From: Burkholderia sp. HI2500
GTDB lineage: Bacteria > Pseudomonadota > Gammaproteobacteria > Burkholderiales > Burkholderiaceae
NCBI RefSeq assembly: GCF_002223055.1
Contig: NZ_NKFL01000006.1
Location: 1,736,001 to 1,800,000, forward strand
Length of the DNA: 64,000 bases
Reading direction: 5' to 3'
The position numbers and the translations under genes are program-made. The notes under the pieces were generated by a model. The model saw only the letters and a list, made by a program, of their open reading frames with translations, was not told the DNA's origin and did not search any database. Shown piece after piece: positions 40,383-49,390 of the stretch (its first letter is position 1; each line of letters begins with the position of its first letter).

Positions 40383-40717
40383 TACTGATCCATCCTTTTC
40401 AGAAGATCTTCGAGGGCATCGAACCGGGTCTGCCAGAAGCCGGCCATCTGGCTCGTCCAGTCGATCAACGGGGCCAGCGCTTGAGGCTGCGCGCTGTAGT
40501 GCGTCTGCCGGCCTTCGTGGCGGTCGCTCACGAGCCCGGCCAGCTTCAGGACGCCCAGATGCTTCGAGACGGCCGGCTGCGAGACGCCCGCATGGGCCGT
40601 CAGCGCGGCAACCGTCAGCTCGCCGTCCGCGCACAGCCGCTCGAAGAGCGCGCGGCGCGTGGGATCGGCAAGTGTCCTGAAAAGCATGTCGTGTGCGTTC
40701 TGCATGTCCAAATCCAT
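40382..40717 (-). CDS. ArsR-family transcriptional repressor
   Basis: The 111-residue protein is a winged-helix regulator (MLFRTLADPTRRALFERLCADGELTVAALTAHAGVSQPAVSKHLGVLKLAGLV). It lacks a metal-binding cysteine motif, so it belongs to the non-metal ArsR group usually paired with AHSA1 proteins. A dyad CATAACC-N4-GGTTATG overlaps the first start codon, which suggests autoregulation and leaves open that the start is the ATG at 40705 (MQNAHD). Confidence 0.93.
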   Translation of the reverse strand: MDLDMQNAHDMLFRTLADPTRRALFERLCADGELTVAALTAHAGVSQPAVSKHLGVLKLAGLVSDRHEGRQTHYSAQPQALAPLIDWTSQMAGFWQTRFDALEDLLKRMDQ

Positions 40718-40732
40718 AACCCGATGGTTATG
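40715..40732. promoter_or_regulatory. Operator dyad at the arsR start
   Basis: CATAACC (40715-40721) and GGTTATG (40726-40732) form a seven-bp dyad with a four-base spacer. It overlaps the upstream arsR start codon, as expected for an autorepressor site. Confidence 0.6.
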
Positions 40733-41350
40733 AATTGAAGCATATCCGCTGATCGACGCACGTCAAGGCGGAATTTCGCGAACGACGCCCGCGCGATCTT
40801 GCGCGGGCCGGCTGTCCGCCGCGCCGGGGTGTCCACGCCCCGAATTCGAGCCTTTCCTCTAATCCGCAATTGCCGCATGCGATCCGAAAGTCGCCTGCAA
40901 GACTGCCGGAAGCACCGTTCCACAGTTCGGGAAACGTTTGCGGTCGAGCGACCCCATTTTTGTGCACGCGCGAATCCGTTCCTGCCGTGTCGCTGCGTTT
41001 GACCACATAGTGCGACGCGGCACGCGACACCGACTGGTCGCGCGCGATGCGTGCACGCGGCGATCCGCTCTGCGATCGCGCACGTTCCGGCGTCGCGACG
41101 AGCGACTCGTGCGTGCGAGCGTCGCGCCTTGCTGCGCGGCCGTATCGCGAACCGGTTCCGCTCGCCGCTGCCGCAATTCGCTTACGCGCATGACGCAGCA
41201 CATGCGTGCACCCGCGCCGATGTCAGAACTGACAGCTATGGAAAATGGCAGCTACCCGAACGACAGCGACGCCCTACGCTCGTCACCGCTCGCGGCCCCA
41301 CAAGGGCCGGGGGTTCCAGTAACGTCGCCTCTCCTAAAAAAGGACTCCCG
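40733..41350. other. Gene-free region upstream of the sedolisin, with lux-box-like element
   Basis: No gene is visible in this 618-base stretch. At 41220-41235 the minus strand reads CTGTCAGTTCTGACAT, a CTG-N10-CAT dyad one base from the CTG-N10-CAG form of LuxR-family boxes. Its core TGTCAGAACTGACA is a perfect palindrome. It lies about 115 bases before the sedolisin start. Several GCGCG-rich segments elsewhere have no clear structure. Confidence 0.5.
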
Positions 41351-43084
41351 ATGAAAAGGAACACCTGGTTTGCCCTTCCCCTTCCGTCGCCCCGCCGCCT
41401 CGCGTGCGTGGCACCGTTCGTGTTCGCCGCCGCCGCGGCGCATGCGACGACGGATTGGGTCGATACGCATACGAAGGCCTTTCTGACCGGCCCGCAGTTG
41501 ATGGCGCGCAGCGCGGCGCCGTCGCTCGAACTGGCAGGCGGTGAAACGACCAACGTCGTCGTCAGCCTGAAACTGCGCAACGCCGCGCAGCTCAAGCAAC
41601 TGGCGCGCGACGTGAACCGGCCCGGCAGCGCGCATTACCGCCAGTACCTCACGCACGAGCAGTTCCTCGCCAACTACGCGCCGACCGATGCGCAGGTCAA
41701 GTCGGTCGTCGACTATCTGCACAAGAGCGGCTTCGTGAACGTCGAGGTTGCGCCGAACCGCCTGCTGGTCTACGCCAGCGGAACGGCCGCCACCGTGAAG
41801 ACCGCATTCAACACGTCGCTCGTGCACTTCGACTACGCGGGTCACTCGGGCTTCGCGAACACGTCGACTGCGCAGGTGCCGCGCGCGCTCGGCGACGTCG
41901 TCGGCTCGGTGCTCGGGCTGCAGAGCGTCGCACATGCGCGGCCGCTGCTGCGCATCGGCAACGTGTCGAAGCCGCTGGCGCTTGCAGCCGGCACGGCGAC
42001 CGGCCACTATCCGAAGGAATTCCCGGGCCTCTACAACGCAACCGGCGTGCCGACCGCAGCCGGCGTCACCGTCGGCATCATCACGATCGGCGGCGTGTCG
42101 CAGACGCTGCAGGACCTGAAGCAGTTCACGTCGAGCAACGGTTACGGCACGGTGTCGACGCAGACCATCAAGACCAACGGCTCGGGCGGCAGCTACACCG
42201 ACGACCAGGACGGCCAGGGCGAGTGGGATCTCGACAGCCAGTCGATCGTCGGCTCAGCCGGCGGCCAGGTCGGCAAGCTCGTGTTCTACATGGCCGACCT
42301 CAATGCGAGCGGCAACACGGGCCTCACGCAGGCATTCAACCGCGCCGTGTCGGACAACACCGCGAAGGTGATCAACGTATCGCTCGGCTGGTGCGAGACC
42401 GACGCGAACGCGGACGGCACGCTCGACGCCGAGGAACAGATCTTCACGACCGCCGCGGCGCAAGGCCAGACGTTCTCCGTTTCGTCGGGCGACGAAGGTG
42501 TGTACGAGTGCAACAACCGCGGCTATCCGGACGGCTCGAACTACACGGTGTCTTGGCCCGCATCGTCGCCGCACGTGCTCGCGATCGGCGGCACGACGCT
42601 CTACACGACGTCGTCGGGGGCGTTCTCGAGCGAGACGGTGTGGAACGAAGGGCTCGACGGCAACGGCAAGCTGTGGGCGACGGGCGGCGGCGTCAGCACG
42701 ATCCTGCCCGCGCCGTCGTGGCAATCGGGCAGCAACCGCCAGTTGCCGGACGTCTCGTTCGACGCCGCGCAAAGCACGGGTGCGTACATCTACAACTACG
42801 GCCAGTTGCAGCAGATCGGCGGCACGAGCCTCGCCGCGCCGATCTTCACCGGTCTCTGGGCGCGCCTGCTCGCAGCGAACGGCACGGGCCTCGGCTTCCC
42901 GGCCGGCAAGTTCTACGCCGACATTCCGTCGAACCCGTCGCTCGTGCGCTACGACGTGGTGTCTGGGAACAACGGCTATCAGGGGTATGGCTACAACGCA
43001 GGCACCGGCTGGGATTACACGACCGGCTTCGGCAGCCTGAACATCGCGAACCTCAACCAGCTGATCAAGTCGGGCGGGTTCTAA
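41351..43084 (+). CDS. Secreted sedolisin (S53) serine-carboxyl peptidase
   Basis: The 577-residue preproprotein has a signal peptide ending AHA (about residue 32), an activation propeptide to about residue 210 and the S53 catalytic domain. Glu291 and Asp295 in GEWDLDS, the oxyanion Asp381 in SSGDEG and the nucleophile Ser493 in GGTSLAAP are all present. The calcium site is at GTGWDYTTGFGS near the C-terminus. Such enzymes work at acidic pH outside the cell. The gene stands alone; a lux-box-like dyad upstream suggests quorum-sensing control. Confidence 0.95.
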   Translation: MKRNTWFALPLPSPRRLACVAPFVFAAAAAHATTDWVDTHTKAFLTGPQLMARSAAPSLELAGGETTNVVVSLKLRNAAQLKQLARDVNRPGSAHYRQYLTHEQFLANYAPTDAQVKSVVDYLHKSGFVNVEVAPNRLLVYASGTAATVKTAFNTSLVHFDYAGHSGFANTSTAQVPRALGDVVGSVLGLQSVAHARPLLRIGNVSKPLALAAGTATGHYPKEFPGLYNATGVPTAAGVTVGIITIGGVSQTLQDLKQFTSSNGYGTVSTQTIKTNGSGGSYTDDQDGQGEWDLDSQSIVGSAGGQVGKLVFYMADLNASGNTGLTQAFNRAVSDNTAKVINVSLGWCETDANADGTLDAEEQIFTTAAAQGQTFSVSSGDEGVYECNNRGYPDGSNYTVSWPASSPHVLAIGGTTLYTTSSGAFSSETVWNEGLDGNGKLWATGGGVSTILPAPSWQSGSNRQLPDVSFDAAQSTGAYIYNYGQLQQIGGTSLAAPIFTGLWARLLAANGTGLGFPAGKFYADIPSNPSLVRYDVVSGNNGYQGYGYNAGTGWDYTTGFGSLNIANLNQLIKSGGF

Positions 43085-43097
43085 GCGAAGCGTGAAG

Positions 43098-43131
43098 GCC
43101 GGCGCGTGGCGGTGGTTCGTTGCGCGCCGGC
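43098..43131 (+). terminator. Possible terminator after the sedolisin gene
   Basis: GCCGGCGCG (43098-43106) pairs with CGCGCCGGC (43123-43131) with a 16-base loop, followed by the AT-rich TCGAAAATTT. It lies in the gap between two convergent genes; the T-run is weak. Confidence 0.45.
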
Positions 43132-43190
43132 TCGAAAATTTCCCGCGATGGTCGTTCGGCCATCGGCTTGCGCCGCAACCGCGCGCCACC

Positions 43191-44609
43191 CTACTCCGTC
43201 GCCTGCTCGCCCACGCGCTCCGACGCGGCCGGCACACCGGCCCGATGCGACGGCGCAAAGAGCCGCAATCCGCTCGCGACACTCGCGGCCCCGGCGAAGC
43301 CCGCGCCGAGCATCAGCGCGAGCGTCGGCCCGTGGCGTCCCGCGATCCCGAACGACAGCGCGACGAGCGCCGCGCCCGTCGCCTGCCCGATCAGCCGCGC
43401 GGTCGCGATGATCCCGCTCGCGCCGCCGCTGCGCTCGGGCGGTGCGCTCGACATCAGCGCCTTCAGGTTCGGCGACTGGAAGAAACCGAAGCCGGCGCCG
43501 CACAGCATCATCCGCCAGCCGATGTCGATGACACCGGGCGCCGCCGGCAACGCGGCGAGCGACACCATGCCCGCGCTCAGCAACGCCAGACCGATCGCGC
43601 CGAGCAGGCCCGGCGGATAGCGATCCGACAAGCGCCCCGCGATGGGCGCGGCGAGCGCGACGATGACCGACCACGGCGTCATCAGGAACCCCGTCTCGAC
43701 CGCGTTGCGATGCAGGACGGTTTCGAAATAGAACGGCAGCGACACGAACGCGAGCCCCTGCGCGGCAAACGCGCACACCGCGGTCAGCGCGGACAGCGTG
43801 AACACCGGCCGCCGAAACAGGTCGACCGGCAGCATCGGCGCCGGGTGCCCGGCCTGACGGCGGATCAGCAACCAGCCGAAGGTGAGCGCGACCGCCGCCG
43901 CCGCGAACACGATGGAAAGCGGCCCGCGCTGCGCGAATTCGCCGAGCGCGAAGATCAACGACGCGAACGTGATCACGTTGAACAACGCGGCGACCGGATC
44001 GAACGCATGCTTGCCGCGCGCCGTCTGCGGCAGCGACGGAATCGCCACGGCAAGCGCGAACACGCCGAGCGGCACGTTCACCGCGAACAGCCACGGCCAT
44101 GCGGCGACCGACAGGATCAACGACGCGATGGTCGGCCCCACCGCGAACGACACGCCGACCACGAGCGCGTTGAAGCCGACGCCGCGCCCGAGCCGGTGCG
44201 CGGGAAACAGGCCGCGGATCAGCGCGACGTTGACGCTCATGATCGCGCTCGCGCCGAAGCCCTGCACGATCCGCGCGGCCGTCAGCATCGGCAGCGTCGA
44301 CGCGAGCGAGCAGCCGAGCGACGCAACCGTGAACACCGCGAGCCCGGCGACATACACGCGCTTGTGGCCGACGATGTCGCCGAGCGACGCGAACGGCAGC
44401 AGCGTCGCGACCATCGCGAGCTGGTACGCGTTGATGATCCAGACGGACGCGGCCGGCGATGCATGCAGGTCGGCGGCGATCGCGGGCAGCGCGGTGTTCG
44501 CGATCGCGGTGTCGAGCGTCGCGAGCGCGACGGCCAGCAGCACGGCGGACATCGCACGCCAGTTGACGGCCGGCTCATGCGCGCCGGCGGGGGAAGCGAA
44601 TTCGGACAA
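43191..44609 (-). CDS. MFS exporter, DHA2 (EmrB/QacA) type
   Basis: The 472-residue inner-membrane protein has about 14 helices. LATLDTAIANTALPAIAADL is the helix-1 motif D of DHA2 transporters. LGDIVGHKRVYVAG matches motif A, AARIVQGFGASAIMSVNVA motif B and GVSFAVGPTIASLIL motif C. It probably exports drugs or metabolites. The TTG at 44609 (MSEFASPAG) is the chosen start; an ATG at the first helix is possible. The 208 bases up to the next gene hold no clear signal. Confidence 0.88.
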   Translation of the reverse strand: MSEFASPAGAHEPAVNWRAMSAVLLAVALATLDTAIANTALPAIAADLHASPAASVWIINAYQLAMVATLLPFASLGDIVGHKRVYVAGLAVFTVASLGCSLASTLPMLTAARIVQGFGASAIMSVNVALIRGLFPAHRLGRGVGFNALVVGVSFAVGPTIASLILSVAAWPWLFAVNVPLGVFALAVAIPSLPQTARGKHAFDPVAALFNVITFASLIFALGEFAQRGPLSIVFAAAAVALTFGWLLIRRQAGHPAPMLPVDLFRRPVFTLSALTAVCAFAAQGLAFVSLPFYFETVLHRNAVETGFLMTPWSVIVALAAPIAGRLSDRYPPGLLGAIGLALLSAGMVSLAALPAAPGVIDIGWRMMLCGAGFGFFQSPNLKALMSSAPPERSGGASGIIATARLIGQATGAALVALSFGIAGRHGPTLALMLGAGFAGAASVASGLRLFAPSHRAGVPAASERVGEQATE

Positions 44610-44817
44610 GATGAGGCTCGGCTGACGAGCGACGCGTTGCGCCGCGTCGCGGATTGGACTCGCGGCGGCGTTCCGGTCGCACCGCACGGAACGCGCGCCG
44701 CCGCGCCCCGTATTGTTGCAGAGCCGTATCGAACGTGCAGGCGGCCGCCTCGTCAGTCAGCGAAATGAAAGCAAATGCGTGGCCGCGCAGGATGCACGGC
44801 AACGCAGGCGCGCCGCG

Positions 44818-45654
44818 TCAGGTCACCGCGCGCCGCGCATTGCGACCGCGCAGCCATTCGAGCGCCAGCAGCAGGCTCGTCGAGAAGATGATCAGGATCG
44901 TTGCGAGCGCAGCGATCGTCGGGCTGATGTTCTCGCGGATACCGGTGAACATCTGGCGCGGCAGCGTCGTCTGGTCCGCGCCCGCGAGGAACAGCGTGAC
45001 GACAACTTCGTCGAACGACGTCGCGAACGCGAACAGCGCGCCGGACATCACACCCGGTGCGATCACCGGCAGCGTCACGCGGAAGAACGTCGACACCGGA
45101 TTCGCGCCGAGCGACAGGCTCGCGCGCACGAGGTTCTGGTTGAAGCCCTGCAGGGTTGCCGCCACCGTCGTCACGACAAACGGCACGCCGAGCGCCGCGT
45201 GGGCAGCGATCAGCCCCGTGTAGGTGTTCGCGAGCCCGAGCGGCGCGAAGAACAGGTACATGCCGACACCGACCACGACGACCGGCACGATCATCGGCGA
45301 CAGCAGCACAGCCATCAGCAGCCCCTTGCCGCGGAAGTCGGCCTTCGTGAGACCGATCGCGGCAAGCGTGCCGAGCACGGTCGCGACGACGGTTGCCGAC
45401 GGTGCGACGATGAAGCTGTTCTTCGCGGCCATCCGCCACTCGTCCGATGCGATCAGGTTCTCGTACCAGCGCATCGAGAAGCCCGGGATCGGATAGACGA
45501 GGAACGTGCTCGACGAAAACGACAGCGGCACGATCGCGAGCACCGGCAGGATCAGGTACAGCAGCGTCAGCACGACGAGCACGCGCAATGCGACGTACCA
45601 CGCGCGCTCGACGAACGACATGTGCGGCGCGAACAGCGGCCTGGCGAGTTTCAT
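44818..45654 (-). CDS. Polyamine-type ABC transporter permease (PotC-like)
   Basis: The 278-residue protein has six helices and the ABC permease EAA loop (VRASLSLGANPVSTFFRVTLPVIAPG). The N-terminal SFSSSTFLVYPIPGFSMRWYENLI is typical of PotC/PotI. It is the last gene of the transporter operon, 37 bases after the other permease. The start MKLARPLFA at 45654 was chosen over upstream codons because it follows GGAAT-type purines and the intergenic space. Confidence 0.92.
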   Translation of the reverse strand: MKLARPLFAPHMSFVERAWYVALRVLVVLTLLYLILPVLAIVPLSFSSSTFLVYPIPGFSMRWYENLIASDEWRMAAKNSFIVAPSATVVATVLGTLAAIGLTKADFRGKGLLMAVLLSPMIVPVVVVGVGMYLFFAPLGLANTYTGLIAAHAALGVPFVVTTVAATLQGFNQNLVRASLSLGANPVSTFFRVTLPVIAPGVMSGALFAFATSFDEVVVTLFLAGADQTTLPRQMFTGIRENISPTIAALATILIIFSTSLLLALEWLRGRNARRAVT

Positions 45655-45691
45655 GGTCGGATTCCCCTTCCCGTTTCGTTGCACGCGGCGC

Positions 45692-46948
45692 TCAGCCGAG
45701 GCTCACGTTGGTGCGCGTGAAGCGCCCGTACACCGCGTACAGCACGAGCGTCGCCGCGAGCAGCAGCCCGCCGAGCGCGCACGCCATGCCCCAGTTGATC
45801 GTCACGTTCGTGAAGTACGCGACGTAGTAGCTGACCATCTGGTCGTTCGGCCCGCCGAGCAGCGCGGGCGTGATGTAGTAGCCGATCGCGAGAATGAACA
45901 CGAGCAAGGCGCCCGCGCCGACGCCCGGGTAGGTCTGCGGCACGTACACGCGCCAGAACGCGGCGAACGGATGGCTGCCGAGCGACACGGCCGCACGCTG
46001 GTAGGTCGGCGGGATCGACTTCATCACGCTGTACAGCGGCAGGATCATGAACGGCAGCAGGATGTGCGTCATCGAGATGTACACGCCGATGCGGTTGAAC
46101 AGCAGCGTCAGCGGATGCGAGATCAGCCCGCTGCCGATCAGCGCCGTATTGATGAGCCCTTCGCTCTGCAGCAGCACGATCCATGCGGCGACGCGCACGA
46201 GCACCGACGTCCAGAACGGAATCAGCACGAGGATCATCACGAGGTTGGCACGCCGCTCCGACAGCGTCGAGATCCAGTACGCGAGCGGATAGCCGAGCAG
46301 CAGCGCGAACAGCGTGACGGCGACGCCGATCACGAACGTGCGGCCGAAGATCGCGAGATAGATCGACTGGTCGGGATCGGCCGGCACGATGTGGCCGAAG
46401 CCGTCCTGCTTGTGGTCGAGCGCGGCGAGCAGGTAGAACGGCGAATACGCGCTGCCGTTCTTCGCGATCGCCTGCCAGTAGGCGGCATCGCCCCAGCGCG
46501 CATCGAGCTCGACCAGCTTGTCACGCGTCTGCGCGGGTGTCAGTGCCGCGTCGTTGTCGCCCTTCAGCGGCATCGCGCGCGCCGTCTTCGCGACGAGCGA
46601 GCGATAGCCCGGAATCTCGGTGTTCAGCCGCCGCGCGAGCGCACCCATCGCCTCGCTGTCGGCCACCTTCGTCATGTCGGCCGCGAGCGCGACATACGCG
46701 GCGTCGGCCGGCGGCGCCTTGCGGTCCCAGCCCGACAGCGCCCTGACCGTGTTCGGCAGCGCTGCGGCGATCTCGGGGTTCTGCACCGCGCGCGTGAGCA
46801 GCGTGCCGATCGGCACGACGAAAATCAGCAGCAGAAAAATCGCGAGCGGCGCGACCAGCAGCAGTGCCATCGTGCGCTTGCGGGCCTCGGCGGCCTTCAG
46901 CTCGCGCTTGAGCGCGGCGTTCGACGGCGAGGAAGGCGCGATCGTCAT
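45692..46948 (-). CDS. Polyamine-type ABC transporter permease (PotB-like) with large periplasmic insert
   Basis: The 418-residue protein is about 120 residues longer than E. coli PotB. After helix 1 (LLLVAPLAIFLLLIFVVPIGTLL) comes a hydrophilic domain of about residues 52-200, before the remaining helices and the EAA loop (RAAVSLGSHPFAAFWRVYVPQTYPG). The insert would sit in the periplasm and may contact the binding protein. It is the first of two permeases, between the binding-protein gene and the PotC-like gene. Confidence 0.9.
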   Translation of the reverse strand: MTIAPSSPSNAALKRELKAAEARKRTMALLLVAPLAIFLLLIFVVPIGTLLTRAVQNPEIAAALPNTVRALSGWDRKAPPADAAYVALAADMTKVADSEAMGALARRLNTEIPGYRSLVAKTARAMPLKGDNDAALTPAQTRDKLVELDARWGDAAYWQAIAKNGSAYSPFYLLAALDHKQDGFGHIVPADPDQSIYLAIFGRTFVIGVAVTLFALLLGYPLAYWISTLSERRANLVMILVLIPFWTSVLVRVAAWIVLLQSEGLINTALIGSGLISHPLTLLFNRIGVYISMTHILLPFMILPLYSVMKSIPPTYQRAAVSLGSHPFAAFWRVYVPQTYPGVGAGALLVFILAIGYYITPALLGGPNDQMVSYYVAYFTNVTINWGMACALGGLLLAATLVLYAVYGRFTRTNVSLG

Positions 46949-47050
46949 CGTATTCAACGGTTCTCTCCGGCCGGGCACGATCCGGCGGAAGGCCGCGCGA
47001 CACGATCGACGCGTCGCGCGGCCGGTTGCATCAGGATGCCTGAACGACGG

Positions 47051-48097
47051 TTACTTCGTCGCCCACGCGGCGAAACGCTGCTCGAGCTCGTCGCTGTGGT
47101 CGGTCCAGAAGCCGATGTCTTCCAGCACCGCGTTCTTGCCGTTGGCCGGCGAGTTCGGCAGGTTCGCGAGCGTCTTCGCGTCGAGCGACTTGATCGCCGC
47201 GATGTTCGTCGGGCCGTACGCGATGTGCTGCGCGTAGCCCTGCTGCGGCTTCGGCGTCAGCGTGTACGCGATGTACTGCTCGGCGAGCGCCTTGTTCGGC
47301 GAGCCCTTCGGAATCGCCCAGTAGTCGAGGTCGTAGATGCTGCCGTTCCACACGACCTTCAGGTTCTTGCCTTCCTTCTGCGCGGCGTCGATGCGGCCGT
47401 TGTACGCGGTCGACATCACGACGTCGCCGGCGACGAGGAACTGCGGCGGCTGCGCGCCCGCTTCCCACCACTGGATGTTCGGCTTCAGCTCGTCGAGCTT
47501 CTTGAACGCGCGGTCCTGGCCGGCCTTCGTGCCGAGCACCTTGTACACGTCCTTCGGCGCGACGCCGTCGGCCATCAGCGCGAATTCGAGGTTGTAGCGC
47601 GCACCCTTGCGCATGCCGCGCTTGCCGGGGAATTTCTTCACGTTCCAGAAATCGGCCCAGCCGGTCGGCGCCGATTTCAGCTTGTCCGCGTTGTACGACA
47701 GCGCCGTCGACCACACGAAGAAGCCGACGCCGCACACCTGCGGCGCTTCCGGAATCAGGTCGGATTTCTTCGCGATCTTCGACCAGTCGAGCTTCTCGTA
47801 CAGGCCTTCGTCGCAGCCGCGGTTCAGGTCGCCCGATTCGACTTCGACCACGTCCCAGTTGACGTGCTTCGCCTCGACCATCGCCTTCACTTTCGCCTGC
47901 TCGCCGTTGTATTCGACGGCCGTGACCTTGTTGCCGGTCGCCTTCTCGAACGGCTGGTTGAACGCGGCCTTCTGTGCGTCGCCGTTCGCGCCGCCGAAGT
48001 TGACGACCGTGAGTTCGGCAGCCGATGCCGATGCGCCGACGACGGCGAGCGCCAATGCCAGCGCGGTGCGCCGTGCGGTAATGCGTGCTCGGTTCAT
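47051..48097 (-). CDS. Periplasmic solute-binding protein, polyamine-type
   Basis: The 348-residue protein has a cleaved signal peptide (ending ASASA, about residue 27) and the PotD/PotF-like fold. LTVVNFGGANGDAQKAAF and WDVVEVESGDLNRGCDEGLYEKLDW are in lobe one, GVGFFVWSTALSYNADKL in the hinge, and GDVVMSTAYNGRIDAAQKEG in lobe two. Ligand prediction is not safe; putrescine, spermidine or an amino-acid derivative are all possible. It follows the ATPase gene by 78 bases. Confidence 0.92.
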   Translation of the reverse strand: MNRARITARRTALALALAVVGASASAAELTVVNFGGANGDAQKAAFNQPFEKATGNKVTAVEYNGEQAKVKAMVEAKHVNWDVVEVESGDLNRGCDEGLYEKLDWSKIAKKSDLIPEAPQVCGVGFFVWSTALSYNADKLKSAPTGWADFWNVKKFPGKRGMRKGARYNLEFALMADGVAPKDVYKVLGTKAGQDRAFKKLDELKPNIQWWEAGAQPPQFLVAGDVVMSTAYNGRIDAAQKEGKNLKVVWNGSIYDLDYWAIPKGSPNKALAEQYIAYTLTPKPQQGYAQHIAYGPTNIAAIKSLDAKTLANLPNSPANGKNAVLEDIGFWTDHSDELEQRFAAWATK

Positions 48098-48175
48098 GGT
48101 GGTTCCTCTCCTCTCGTGGTGGAAGTGGGCAGTTGTTGTTGACGACGTGCTACGGAAAATCGGGGGAAACCCTGC

Positions 48176-49282
48176 TCAAGCGAACACGCGCAGGTGTTCG
48201 GGCGAGAACGCGAGCGCGACCGGTGCGCCGGGCGAGAACGCATCGAGCGCGCCGGTGCCGAGCGGCACCTTCACGAAGCATTCATCCTGGCCGGGCAGCG
48301 CGCAGCGCATGCGCACGTGGTCGCCGAAATAGATGAGGCTGCGCGCCTCGCCGCTCAACTGGTTGGCGGCCGCGCCGTTCGCGTGCCCGTTCGCGCCGTG
48401 CGCGGCGAGGCTCATGCGTTCGGGGCGGATGCACGCGACGGCCGGCGCTCCCTCGGCCGCGTCGCCGATGCGGCGGCCGACGAGCTTCGTGCCGTCGTCG
48501 AGCCGGAATTCGCAGAATTCGCCGTCTACGCGCGCGATGGTGCCGCGCAGCCGGTTGCTGTCGCCGATGAAGTTCGCGACGAATTCGTTGCACGGCGATT
48601 CGTACAGGCGGTCCACGGTGTCGAGCTGCTGCACGATGCCCTTGTCGAACACGGCGACGCGATCGGACATCGTCAGCGCCTCGCCCTGGTCGTGCGTCAC
48701 GTACACGAAGGTCACGCCGAGTTTTTCGTGCAGCGCCTTCAGTTCGTACTGCATGTGTTCGCGCAGCTGCTTGTCGAGCGCGCCGAGCGGCTCGTCCATC
48801 AGCACCAGCTTCGGCTCGAACACGAGCGCCCGCGCCAGCGCGATGCGCTGCTGCTGGCCGCCCGACAACTGCGCCGGGTAGCGCTTCGCGAAGCGCTCCA
48901 TCTGCACCATCTTCAGCGCGTGCGCGACGCGTTCCGCGCGCTCGGCCGCCGGCAGCTTGCGCACGGTCAGCGGATACGCGACGTTCTGCTCGACCGTCAG
49001 GTGCGGAAACAGCGCGTAGTTCTGGAACACCATGCCGATGTTGCGCTTGTGCGGCGGCACGTTGTTCAGCAGCTCGCCGTCGAGGCGGATCTCGCCGCCG
49101 GTCGGGAATTCGAAGCCGGCCAGCATCATCAGGCAGGTGGTCTTGCCCGAGCCCGACGGCCCGAGCAGCGTCAGGAATTCCCCGCGGTGGATATCGAGGT
49201 CGAGCGATTTGACGACCAGCGTTTCGCCGTCGTAGGTCTTCCGCACGCCGCGAAAGCTGACGATCACATCATCGGACTTCAT
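48176..49282 (-). CDS. Polyamine-type ABC transporter ATPase (PotA-like)
   Basis: The 368-residue protein has Walker A GPSGSGKTT, the Q-loop VFQNYALFPHL, signature LSGGQQQRIALARAL, Walker B KLVLMDEP and the H-loop VTHDQGEAL. A C-terminal TOBE regulatory domain (about residues 270-368) follows. It is the first gene of the operon and is divergent from a MocR regulator 108 bases away. The start MKSDDVIVSF at 49282 was chosen over an ATG ten codons upstream. Confidence 0.94.
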   Translation of the reverse strand: MKSDDVIVSFRGVRKTYDGETLVVKSLDLDIHRGEFLTLLGPSGSGKTTCLMMLAGFEFPTGGEIRLDGELLNNVPPHKRNIGMVFQNYALFPHLTVEQNVAYPLTVRKLPAAERAERVAHALKMVQMERFAKRYPAQLSGGQQQRIALARALVFEPKLVLMDEPLGALDKQLREHMQYELKALHEKLGVTFVYVTHDQGEALTMSDRVAVFDKGIVQQLDTVDRLYESPCNEFVANFIGDSNRLRGTIARVDGEFCEFRLDDGTKLVGRRIGDAAEGAPAVACIRPERMSLAAHGANGHANGAAANQLSGEARSLIYFGDHVRMRCALPGQDECFVKVPLGTGALDAFSPGAPVALAFSPEHLRVFA

Positions 49283-49355
49283 CGTGGCTGTCCCCTTGCT
49301 TCGCGACAATTGATTTTGAGATGCGAGCCACTATACGGCGCCCACGGTTCTACAA

Positions 49356-49390
49356 TAGGGAACCATTTCAATATTACTAGTAGGACCACT
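49356..49390. promoter_or_regulatory. Direct repeats between the ABC operon and mocR gene
   Basis: TAGGGAACCATTT (from 49356) and TAGGACCACTTT (from 49381) are similar and begin 25 bases apart in the 108-base divergent spacer. MocR-family regulators bind direct repeats of this type, so they are candidate operators for both transcripts. Confidence 0.5.
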
